Assembly (NCBI RefSeq): GCF_023277925.1
Contig: NZ_CP063832.1
Span: 2,372,001-2,436,000, forward strand
DNA: 64,000 nucleotides
Source of the DNA: Pseudomonas entomophila
GTDB taxonomy: Bacteria > Pseudomonadota > Gammaproteobacteria > Pseudomonadales > Pseudomonadaceae
Reading direction: 5' to 3'
Shown here: one piece after another, positions 8,401 to 15,135 of the stretch
Position numbering within the stretch: the first letter of the stretch is position 1
How the letters are laid out: each line of letters begins with the position of its first letter
Program-made: the position numbers and the translations under genes
Notes under the pieces: generated by a model
Databases searched by the model: none
The model's input: only the letters and a program-made list of their open reading frames with translations
What the model was told of the DNA's origin: nothing

Positions 8401-8516
8401 TACCATTCGAGGTGCTGGCCGCGGCCGGTGCGGTGGGTGTAACTGGTTATCAAATGATACCGGTACTGCCAAGCCGCGCGTCTGCTTTCATTAGTTGCCA
8501 TCTGCACAAAACACAA
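5361..8516 (-). CDS. orphan Rhs core with C-terminal toxin (Rhs2), N-terminus missing
   Basis: The 1051-codon frame encodes an Rhs/YD-repeat shell without the N-terminal domain seen in rhs1. It enters at WQYRYHLITSYTHRTGRGQ, which matches about residue 560 of rhs1. YD repeats run to about residue 800, followed by the core end YISADPIGFRGGENSYAYVSG and VDPMGL at about 890. The 161-residue tip beyond this is AT-rich and unrelated to the rhs1 tip. It contains VCVYYDARACQ, GEICRGNN and AIHGVSGVTGNMIDAYH, and I cannot assign it. Translation could start at MCFVQM or at MATNESRR (8501). It probably cannot be exported alone and would need recombination into rhs1. Confidence 0.8.
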   Translation of the reverse strand: MCFVQMATNESRRAAWQYRYHLITSYTHRTGRGQHLEWYGSGPQAIREWADDGSFETRLAWDTHIRLTTVTDAHGGQTRHYYDAEGYTYRIQHADGRSEWLFRDTRKNVIRHLHADGSQDRYVYDERSNRLQHIRADHSVVHYAYDDQDQLIKLLDAEGGLWLRDYDAAGNLVETVDPLGNKTEFAYTSTGQLKAIKDANGNEKKLAYNAAGQLLEYTDCSGKSSQWAYDEFGRLVQATNALGEQIQYAYKAGQLAKVTHPDQSEERFERDAEGRLLAHVDALDRCTTWRYTRVGLPSERVDATEHTLRCHWDKLGRLVGLDNQNESRATFSYDVVGRLLAETGFDGLVKQYHYDPLTGRLAHTQVGQRRITMRFDRMGRLIERTASLGEQVESEHYAYNGNGQLLQARNAASLLQWFHDEAGNMVREHQHYLAIGTPMVAVWQHEYDVLNRRVATLRPDGHKVSWLTYGSGHLLGMMLDHHEMLAFERDDLHREIVRHQGNKLMHKQQWSMRGRPLEQVIGGADGETTLLKREYEYDTVGQLAGIHDTRRGQLTYQYDPLGRLLQANSRLGVETFSFDPAGNLVDEAQQLNRPLEENARNGKLMDNRLRQFDGTHFKYDDRGNLIHRLREGKHAHLAWDLFDRLAHYNDDRLKVEYSYDALGRRLHKHSVAHHWDKPDAGTGWNQMQRAKRQRELKCGFTLFGWDGNALAWESSPPRDDGDTGSTVHYLYLPGSFVPVAQAVRNGPVRLHKRPDWSGREYDFEQDPLWQTDVKPQAFDSIFWYQCDHLGTPMELTDEDGHVVWAAQYKSWGNVGKGQLGETGSQGVSNSIRLQGQYEDHETALSFNRFRYYDPACARYISADPIGFRGGENSYAYVSGNPNSFVDPMGLEKWDFNGKGDTSVCVYYDARACQTTGELSRYYGVAGEICRGNNKIVNGAITTGILASWAKGSTTESEASILNKIRQGLIARDSEMVAIHGVSGVTGNMIDAYHDSSFEAAGVSSTFYGGNVWFQRIWPNPVPFDSDGKFFLDPRQWLPKADADKSVGCALN
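7637..8434. repeat. near-identical rhs core repeat, copy in rhs2
   Basis: This stretch of about 800 bases corresponds to 12621-13424 in rhs1 with only scattered single-base differences and one 6-base gap (SGPQAI against SGPHARAI in the protein). Outside these limits the two rhs genes diverge sharply at DNA level while still aligning as proteins. Such a sharp identity block indicates recent duplication or gene conversion. Confidence 0.9.
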
Positions 8517-8960
8517 AACCGTTAATTAAATATCAACTTTACGCCAAAGCGCTATTTACCTTCTCCTCCAAGCCTAAACAGATTCAGCAACCACAACAAC
8601 AAAGCAATCTCCACGAGCTGAAAAAGCAAATAAATCAAAAATTCCGCACGAGCCGCAATGCCGACCAAACAACAATGATAAGCCGTAATAAATACAGCAA
8701 ACAAAAGCAGGCGAAACACCGAACCCCGACGCGCCATAAATATAATTAACAACCATGCAACCAACGCTATCAGCCCAGCCACCAAAAAGCCGTAGAACAC
8801 CACAACCACAAACCCCTTATCACCCCCATACATCAACACAAAACAAAAAACAAATAAATCAAGCAAATGAGCACAGAGACAAAAAACCTTACTACAATAA
8901 CAGCTTTCAACACCACCCCATTAATTTAGCGCGCAACCAACTAACCCAACAGCATTTACC
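8456..8960. repeat. imperfect repeat copy B: rhs truncation point plus decayed immunity gene
   Basis: Partner of 4888-5410. It contains the start of the truncated rhs2, a spacer, the decayed family M gene and a remnant of the toxin-tip end (translation ending LVGCALN then TAATG, as at the end of rhs2). Similarity fades beyond about 8985, close to the IS4-like remnant. Confidence 0.65.
8552..8933 (-). pseudogene. decayed copy of the Rhs2 membrane immunity gene (family M)
   Basis: Codons from about 8850 to 8552 match the intact gene 4993-5361 almost residue for residue (GGDKGFV.VVFYGFLVAGLI, ARRGSVFRLLLFAVFIT, NLFRLGGEGK). The 5' part is broken: after the expected TAATG the copy lacks about four bases and soon meets stop codons. 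A second small shift near the first helix restores the frame. Only a TTG at 8866 could serve as a start and would give a 104-residue protein lacking the N-terminus. I treat it as a pseudogene, though a truncated product is possible. Confidence 0.65.
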
Positions 8961-9011
8961 TTAGGGAAATAATGCCTGGACAAAAACTGGACAGACCTGA
9001 ATAACACCCAT

Positions 9012-9222
9012 TTAACATACTTCGGATGCCCATATCCTTTTAATCTCTGCCCTTGCTAATCGACGTGGTTTGGTCAGCAAGGGGTAGGCCTGAGGTCCTC
9101 GTTTTTTTGGTCCGAGGCTCGACACGACCGGGCTGGTTGCCCGCATGCTTTAGAGCAATCAGCATCAACCAATCTGCCAGCTGATCTTCCCCACCACCGT
9201 AGCGGCGTTGTCGTAGCGCTCA
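9012..9222 (-). mobile_element. IS4-like transposase C-terminal remnant
   Basis: The minus strand encodes LMLIALKHAGNQPGRVEPR and then, after a one-base shift at a run of seven A, RGPQAYPLLTKPRRLARAE and a stop at 9012. The GNxPGRVEPR block with a following basic tail is what I remember from the C-terminus of IS4-family transposases. Only about 70 codons remain and no terminal inverted repeats were found. The fragment begins exactly at the stop codon of the 9220-9609 gene, so the insertion or a later deletion set that gene's end. Confidence 0.6.
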
Positions 9223-9609
9223 ACTACCTTCGGATCTATTGCTACTAAAAACCCTCCCCCCATTAACAATCCTAATCAAGACATAGAACCCCGCAAACTC
9301 AGCCAGCTGTACCCCCCAATAATAAAAACCATCGCGATGCGCGGAAACCGCAAACAGAAAAACATGATACATCGTTATCAATACAGCAAAAACCACCGAT
9401 TTAAAAATCGTAGCCGAAGCACTCTTGAAAATCACCAGCAGCCACGAGCAGAGCGGCACGAGCCCGGTAACAAGAACCACATGCCTTATTACTTCAAGCA
9501 GCGTGAGCTCTCCTCCACGCGTCGCCAAATAACAGAAAAACAGATAAACCAAAACAGGCGGAACCGCCAGAAAAATCCTTAACACCCTCAACACAAGAAA
9601 CCACTTCAT
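9220..9609 (-). CDS. small 4-TM membrane protein, putative orphan immunity (family M, copy 3)
   Basis: A 129-residue membrane protein resembling family M copy 1 most closely: VYLFFCYLATRGGELT, VIRHVVLVTGLVPLCSWLLVIF, ITMYHVFLFAVSAHRDGFYYW and AEFAGFYVLIRI. AGGGGAT lies upstream of the ATG at 9609. The last residues (FSSNRSEGS) differ from the relatives and end at the IS4-like remnant, so the native C-terminus may have been replaced. It lies behind the rhs1 immunity gene, separated by 265 bases. Its own toxin is not present. Confidence 0.65.
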   Translation of the reverse strand: MKWFLVLRVLRIFLAVPPVLVYLFFCYLATRGGELTLLEVIRHVVLVTGLVPLCSWLLVIFKSASATIFKSVVFAVLITMYHVFLFAVSAHRDGFYYWGVQLAEFAGFYVLIRIVNGGRVFSSNRSEGS

Positions 9610-9637
9610 CAGATCCCCTAGACAAAAATTAGCCCTT

Positions 9638-9892
9638 AAAAAATGGGACAGATTTATGTTTTCACCCTAACTTCGGCCCACCCCACCTCACCTGATCGAC
9701 ACCGTTTCCTGTGATTCGAGGACCGTCCATAGCCGACTAGTGCTCCTAAGTTTCCAAGCTGGGTAGCCAATCGAATTAGACTGCGCTATTCAGCCGACAT
9801 CGCTTGAGTTCCGCGGCCCCTTCGGCCCCGCGCATGCAGCATTTATAACAAAGAATAAATCCGCACCTTTTTCGTCACCCTAATTCTTGGCC
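9638..9892. other. gene-free 250-base segment with imperfect terminal repeats
   Basis: The segment between family M copy 3 and the rhs1 immunity gene has no credible reading frame. Its ends carry an imperfect inverted pair (AAAAAATGGGACAGATTTAT at 9638-9657 against ATAAATCCGCACCTTTTTCG at 9855-9874). Just inside and outside these arms is a direct similarity, TCACCCTAACTTCGGCC and GTCACCCTAATTCTTGGCC. It may be the relic of a small mobile element, but the arms are weak. Confidence 0.3.
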
Positions 9893-10396
9893 GCCCGCCT
9901 TTATATAGTCACTTCCCCAATGCATAGCAACAACCCTCATCGCCTCCAACGCTTCCTCGTCACCGTACTCCTTCCAAAGAAAAACCAAAACCTCAACAAT
10001 TGCTTTCTTTTTTTCCACACCATAAAGACTCATACGATATAAATCATCTCTCATTATCGACCTCTTCAACCCATAAGCAAGGTCTTCCGTAACAATACCT
10101 CCATCATAATAATGCTCAACCGCCATCAGCAGGTAGGCTGGCAGATAGTATTCAACACCAGCTGGAGCCATGAATGTCAGGCAAGCAGACGAATCACCTA
10201 TATAATCATCAAACAGCCCCTGCAAAGTAATATCCCACCATCTCTTTCCAGCAAAGTAATCCCTAATCTGCAAAGGTTCCAAATGCAATGAAGATATGAT
10301 TTCACTAGCATCAGGTGGATTCTCTTTCTTGAAGGCTGTCTCAACCAATTTTCGGATGCTGGCCTGCCTAGCCTTCAACGTATCTTGGACTCGCAT
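9875..10396 (-). CDS. DUF6714-like immunity protein of Rhs1 (copy c)
   Basis: A soluble 173-residue protein, paralogue of 2433-2933 and 3746-4249 (EPLQIRDYFAGKRWWDI, DSSACLTFMAPAGVEYYLPAYLLMA, and an acidic helix with KEYGDEEALEAM). Its start at 10396 overlaps the last 22 bases of rhs1 and has GGAG seven bases upstream. Directly following and overlapping an rhs tip is the normal place of the cognate immunity gene. A soluble immunity protein suggests the Rhs1 tip works in the cytoplasm. An upstream ATG at 10414 would add six residues. Confidence 0.75.
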   Translation of the reverse strand: MRVQDTLKARQASIRKLVETAFKKENPPDASEIISSLHLEPLQIRDYFAGKRWWDITLQGLFDDYIGDSSACLTFMAPAGVEYYLPAYLLMAVEHYYDGGIVTEDLAYGLKRSIMRDDLYRMSLYGVEKKKAIVEVLVFLWKEYGDEEALEAMRVVAMHWGSDYIKAGGQELG

Positions 10397-13300
10397 AATG
10401 CTACTCCCTCCCATGCCCTGATAGCTTGCTCTCTATGTGTCGCATCACCACCGGCGAAACAACGATTATTGACAGCCTCTCGGGCTATCGCACACTGCAA
10501 ATTGACCTCTCGCAACTCTGACGCCAGAACAGGATCAGTAACCGACTTGCAAGTCCGCTTGCCTCCTTTACACCAAGCGTTTACCTCATCTTGCAGTTTT
10601 CTATGCTCTCCAGGCTGACAGTTTCCAGGCGGTGGCATATCAACACTCAATGGGCTGATTTTGCGTCCAATCAAGTCACGGTTTGCATCCTCTGACTTGG
10701 CGGCGTCTCCTGAAGTGCTAAGAACTGCCCCTACCGCAACAGCACCTGCAAGCGTCCCTATCAATGCTCCTGCACCACACCCGACTGGCCCGGCCCAAGA
10801 ACCTGCCGCACATCCGACAACCGGATTCAATCCCAAGGGGTCGACATAACGCAACGGGTTCCCGGAAGCGTAACTATAAGTATTCAGTCCACCCCTCAAA
10901 CCCGAAGGGTCCCTTGAAACATAGCGCCCAGTTTCCGGATCACGATACCGGAAGCGATTGTAGTGCAGCCCGTTCTCCGCATCATGGTACTGACCTTGAA
11001 AACGAATCGGGTTCGCAAAGCCCTGTAGCATGGCGCTCTCTGAGCGCTTTTCACGTACTTCCCCCCAAGCCCGGTACTGCCCCACCCAGGCAACATTGCC
11101 CTGTTCATCGGTCATTTCCATCGGCGTACCTAGGTGGTCGCATTGGTACCAGGCAATGGCATCGAACAGCTGTGGTTTGACCTCGGTGTGCCACAGCGGA
11201 TCTTGGTCGAAATCGTATTCGCGCAAGCTCCAGTCTGGCTGCTTGTGCAGGCGGATCGGGCTTTTGCGCAGGGCTTGGGCAACCGGTACAAAGCTCCCGG
11301 GTTCGTAAAGGTAATGTACGGTGCGACCAGTGTCGCCCTCATCCCGTGGTGGTGAGCTTTCCCAGGCCAGGGTGTCGCCATCCCAGCCGAACAAGGTGAA
11401 GCCGCAGCCGAGATCACGCTGGCGCTTGGCGCGTTGCAGCTGGTTCCAGCCAGTACCGGCTTCGGGGCGGTCCCAGAAGTGCGCCACCGAATGCTTATGC
11501 AGGCGACGGCCCAACGCGTCGTAGCTGTAATCAACCTTGAGCTGGTCGTCGTTGTAGCTCGTCAGCCGATCGAACAGGTCCCAGGTGAAAGTAGCGTGTG
11601 TGCCGTTGTGCAGGCGATGAATCAGGTTGCCACGCTCGTCGTACTTGTAATGAGTCCCGACATACTCGCGCAGCAGGTTGTCCATCAGCTTATTGCAACG
11701 TGGATCGGCTTCCAGCGGACGATTCAATTCTCGGCTCTTGTTATCAATTAGATTGCTCGCCGGATCGAAAGCAAAGGTTTCCACGCCAAAACGGCTGGAC
11801 GCCTGTAGCAAATGCCCGACCGGATCGTATTGATAATCCTGTTGACCTCGACGGGAATCGTGCAGGCCCGTCAACTGATCAGCAGCGTCAAATCGGTAAT
11901 GGCGCTTAAGCAGCAAGGATTGACCGTCATGGCTGCCCAGCAGTTGCTCCTGCAGACGTCCGGCGAGATCCCAGGCCTGGGTCTGCATCAACTGGTTGCC
12001 TTGATGTCGCACAATTTCGCGGTGCAAGTCATCGCGCTCGTAGGTCAGCATCTCGTGCTGGTCAAGCGTCATGCCAAGCAAATGGCCGCTGCCGTAGGTC
12101 AGCCAGCTGACCTTGTGGCCGTCCGGGCGGATGGTAGCGGTACGCTGGTTGAGTGCGTCGTACTCGTGCTGCCACACCGCAACCATCGGTGTACCGGTGG
12201 CCAAATAGTGCTGGTGCTCACGGGTAAGGTTGCCCGCTCCGTCATGAAACCATTGCAACTTGCTCGACGCATTGGTCGCCTGGATCAGTATTCCGTTGCC
12301 GTCATAGTTAAAGCTTTCCGTCTGTCGGTGTTCTTGCAGATGAGCTGTGCGCTCAGCCAAACGACCCATAGGGTCGAAACGAAGCTCTATGCGACGTTGG
12401 CCGACTTGCGTCGACGCCAGACGTCCAGTGTTGGAATCGTATTGGTACCTGGTCACCAAACCGTCGAAGCTGGTCTCTTCCAATAGACGACCTACGGGGT
12501 CGTATAAAAACAACACCTTGCCCTCGTTCTCGTTTTCGAGCCTTGTCAGGCGGCCAAGCTTATCCCAGCGATAGCGCACGGAATGTTCGAGCGCATCGAC
12601 ACGCTCAGCCAATAGCCCGGCACGGGTATAGCGCCACGTCGTACACCGATCCAACGCATCGACATGGGCCAGCAACCGCCCTTCGGCATCGCGCTCGAAG
12701 CGCTCTTCGGACTGGTCCGGGTGGGTGACCTTGGCCAGCTGCCCGGCCTTGTAGGCGTACTGGATCTGCTCGCCCAGAGCGTTGGTGGCCTGCACCAGCC
12801 TGCCGAACTCATCGTAGGCCCACTGGCTGCTCTTGCCGGAACAGTCGGTGTATTCGAGCAACTGCCCGGCGGCGTTGTACGCCAGCTTTTTCTCGTGGCC
12901 GTTGGCGTCCCTGATCGCCTTGAGCTGCCCGGTTGAGGTGTAGGCAAACTCGGTCTTGTTGCCCAGCGGGTCGACTGTCTCGACCAGGTTGCCGGCGGCG
13001 TCGTAGTCGCGCAGCCACAGGCCGCCCTCGGCGTCGAGAAGCTTGATCAACTGGTCCTGGTCGTCGTAGGCGTAGTGCACCATGCTGTGGTCGGCGCGGA
13101 TGTGCTGCAAGCGGTTGCTGCGCTCATCGTAGACGTAGCGGTCCTGGCTGCCGTCGGCGTGCAGGTGGCGGATGACGTTCTTGCGGGTGTCGCGGAACAG
13201 CCACTCCGAGCGCCCGTCGGCATGCTGGATGCGGTAGGTGTAGCCCTCGGCGTCGTAGTAGTGGCGGGTCTGCCCGCCGTGGGCGTCGGTCACGGTGGTC

Positions 13301-15135
13301 AGGCGGATGTGCGTGTCCCAGGCCAGGCGGGTTTCGAAGCTGCCGTCGTCGGCCCATTCGCGGATCGCCCGGGCATGGGGGCCGCTGCCATCCCATTCGA
13401 GGTGCTGGCCGCGGCCGGTGCGGTCGGTGTAGCGGGTGATCAGGTGGTGCTGGTACTGGTACTGCCAGGCGGCGCCGTGTTCATCCTGGGCGGCGATCAG
13501 GTCGCCGTGGTCGTCGTAGTGATAGGCGCACAGCTGGCGCAACGGCTTGCCGTCAACCACCTGCCACAGGCCCTGGATAAGGCCGTGGTCATCGAGCAAC
13601 GTGCCCAGTTGCAGGTGCACCTTGGTCGGGTCGTCGTCCTGGTAGGTGTTGATGTCCGACAGCACCGGGCGGCCTTCATGGAGGTGCTCATACTGCAGCG
13701 TGGCGCCGACGCCGTTGCGCATGCGGATGTGCACCAGGTAGAAGCGCTCGCCGACGCGCTCGTAGGTCTCGCGGCGCTCCTGCCCGCGCGAGAGGATGAG
13801 CTGGCTGTCGCTGGTGCGGGTCAGGCCGCGGTACTCCACCGGGTCGTAGTGGGTCTTGCCGACTTTGGGCAGCGGGTAGGCGTGGCTGCGGCCGTCGATG
13901 TCGTGCAGCAGCAGGCCGCCGTCCTGCACATCGATGCAGGTGGTGAAGGCGGTGATCCAGCGGGCGCCGAGGCTGCCGCCGTCGAGGGCGGCCAGGCGCG
14001 AATGGTAGGTGCGGGTCCAGTTGACCGGGAACGGGCCAGGCAGGCTGAAGTCGGTGTGCTGCAAGGTTTCGCTGCCCAGGGCGAAGTCGATGCTGTTGCA
14101 GGTGCCGGTCGGGGCGCCGTTCTTGCATTGGTTGGCGGCCTGCAGCGCGGGCGCCTGCTCCTTCTGCGTCTCGACCTTGCCTTCGGCCACTTGGTGGCGG
14201 GCCTTGCTGGTGCTGCCGGCCTTGACGTTGGCCACCACCACCTGGGGGTTGCGCTGGCGCCATTGCTCGACGCTGCTGGCCAGAGTCAAACGCAGGGCTT
14301 CGATGGACCCGGGGCTGCCAGCGTCGCCGAGTTTGAGGATGGCACCACGCACCAGTGGCGCCAATGTGCGCAGCTGCGCGATATGGGCGAGCAGTTGGGC
14401 CTTGGCCGCCGCACTGAGGGCGTGGCTGAGGTTGGCGCTGGTCATGCCCTTGCCGGCGCACTTGTAGGCGTTGAAGGCGCCGGCCAGGTAGTTGTCGATG
14501 GTGGCCTGGGGGTCGTGGACCAGCAGGTTGCCCGCAGCGGCTGCCGGGGTGGCGGGCGCTGGGCTGGTACTCACCGCCAACGCGGTAAGGCCAGTGGCGA
14601 TGTCGAGGATAAGCTGCTCGCCCAAGGTGGCGGCGTCGCTCAGCGCCGCCTTGAGATGGCCGGCGGTCTGGCTGACGAAATCGTCGAGGCTGCCGACGAT
14701 GTCGGCGTTCAGGTGGCCGGCCATCAGCTCGATCAGCGCATCGCCAAGCACCTGTTTGCCCTCCTGGCGCACGATGAACAGCATCGGCCGCAGGGCCATG
14801 CGCGCCGCCGCGCCGCTGGCCGGCGCACGGACCAAGCCGATCAGGTTGATGGCGAAGGTGGCGCAGGCGACCGGGTCGGGCACCTTGTTGCCGGCCAGGA
14901 TCACGATGTCCCCCAGGGCATCGACCAGGGCGATGCTGTTGCCTGCCACGGCCACGTTGCCAGCGACGCCCTTGAGGCGTTCGAGGGTGACGAAGCTGGC
15001 GCTGGTCTGGCGCAGCCAGGTGTCGAAGATCACGGCGCCACGGCCGACGTCCTCGACCTTGATCTCGGCCAGCGGGGTGATGGCCACCTGCGGGGCGCGG
15101 AGGTTGTCGTTTGCTGCGGAGGTCTGTGCGGTCAT
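10375..15135 (-). CDS. full-length Rhs polymorphic toxin (Rhs1), type VI secretion effector
   Basis: A 1586-residue effector. Residues 1-330 are an Ala-rich helical domain with no PAAR motif. A conserved Rhs entry follows (CKNGAPTGTCNSIDFALGSE, then FPVNWTRTYHS and LGARWITAF). YD repeats run to about 1350 and the core ends at RDPETGRYVSRDPSGLRGG and VDPLGL (about 1436). The last 150 residues are the toxin part: a Gly/Ala hydrophobic stretch (VGCGAGALIGTLAGAVAVGA), then a Cys-rich domain containing GEHRKLQDEVNAWCKGGKR and GGDATHREQAIRAWE. I cannot name the toxin family with certainty. It overlaps vgrG by ATGA, so VgrG is its likely carrier. Confidence 0.9.
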   Translation of the reverse strand: MTAQTSAANDNLRAPQVAITPLAEIKVEDVGRGAVIFDTWLRQTSASFVTLERLKGVAGNVAVAGNSIALVDALGDIVILAGNKVPDPVACATFAINLIGLVRAPASGAAARMALRPMLFIVRQEGKQVLGDALIELMAGHLNADIVGSLDDFVSQTAGHLKAALSDAATLGEQLILDIATGLTALAVSTSPAPATPAAAAGNLLVHDPQATIDNYLAGAFNAYKCAGKGMTSANLSHALSAAAKAQLLAHIAQLRTLAPLVRGAILKLGDAGSPGSIEALRLTLASSVEQWRQRNPQVVVANVKAGSTSKARHQVAEGKVETQKEQAPALQAANQCKNGAPTGTCNSIDFALGSETLQHTDFSLPGPFPVNWTRTYHSRLAALDGGSLGARWITAFTTCIDVQDGGLLLHDIDGRSHAYPLPKVGKTHYDPVEYRGLTRTSDSQLILSRGQERRETYERVGERFYLVHIRMRNGVGATLQYEHLHEGRPVLSDINTYQDDDPTKVHLQLGTLLDDHGLIQGLWQVVDGKPLRQLCAYHYDDHGDLIAAQDEHGAAWQYQYQHHLITRYTDRTGRGQHLEWDGSGPHARAIREWADDGSFETRLAWDTHIRLTTVTDAHGGQTRHYYDAEGYTYRIQHADGRSEWLFRDTRKNVIRHLHADGSQDRYVYDERSNRLQHIRADHSMVHYAYDDQDQLIKLLDAEGGLWLRDYDAAGNLVETVDPLGNKTEFAYTSTGQLKAIRDANGHEKKLAYNAAGQLLEYTDCSGKSSQWAYDEFGRLVQATNALGEQIQYAYKAGQLAKVTHPDQSEERFERDAEGRLLAHVDALDRCTTWRYTRAGLLAERVDALEHSVRYRWDKLGRLTRLENENEGKVLFLYDPVGRLLEETSFDGLVTRYQYDSNTGRLASTQVGQRRIELRFDPMGRLAERTAHLQEHRQTESFNYDGNGILIQATNASSKLQWFHDGAGNLTREHQHYLATGTPMVAVWQHEYDALNQRTATIRPDGHKVSWLTYGSGHLLGMTLDQHEMLTYERDDLHREIVRHQGNQLMQTQAWDLAGRLQEQLLGSHDGQSLLLKRHYRFDAADQLTGLHDSRRGQQDYQYDPVGHLLQASSRFGVETFAFDPASNLIDNKSRELNRPLEADPRCNKLMDNLLREYVGTHYKYDERGNLIHRLHNGTHATFTWDLFDRLTSYNDDQLKVDYSYDALGRRLHKHSVAHFWDRPEAGTGWNQLQRAKRQRDLGCGFTLFGWDGDTLAWESSPPRDEGDTGRTVHYLYEPGSFVPVAQALRKSPIRLHKQPDWSLREYDFDQDPLWHTEVKPQLFDAIAWYQCDHLGTPMEMTDEQGNVAWVGQYRAWGEVREKRSESAMLQGFANPIRFQGQYHDAENGLHYNRFRYRDPETGRYVSRDPSGLRGGLNTYSYASGNPLRYVDPLGLNPVVGCAAGSWAGPVGCGAGALIGTLAGAVAVGAVLSTSGDAAKSEDANRDLIGRKISPLSVDMPPPGNCQPGEHRKLQDEVNAWCKGGKRTCKSVTDPVLASELREVNLQCAIAREAVNNRCFAGGDATHREQAIRAWEGVALCESKIR
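12621..13424. repeat. near-identical rhs core repeat, copy in rhs1
   Basis: Partner of 7637-8434. It covers the early YD repeats of rhs1, from the GRGQHLEW region to about the repeat ending RCTTWRYTR. Homologous recombination here would swap everything downstream, including toxin tip and immunity gene. Confidence 0.9.

Larger units (their letters stand above)
2433..10414 (-). other. Rhs tip/immunity module array (displaced toxin and immunity cassettes)
   Basis: This stretch contains the immunity gene of rhs1 followed, in transcription order, by a chain of displaced modules on the same strand: small membrane immunity-like genes, an IS4-like remnant, a decayed immunity copy, rhs2, its immunity gene, a mini-rhs chimera and five more small genes. 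The small genes and toxin tips are visibly AT-rich, while the rhs2 core is GC-rich like the genome. This is the usual sign of tip cassettes acquired by horizontal transfer. Paralogue families recur: three DUF6714-like genes, four 4-TM proteins and two 2-TM proteins. No integrase was seen. Confidence 0.75.

Noticed and set aside
8552..8866. The TTG-started 104-residue frame as an intact gene
   Set aside because: Comparison with 4993-5361 shows the first helix and start are lost through small deletions, so I list it as a pseudogene.
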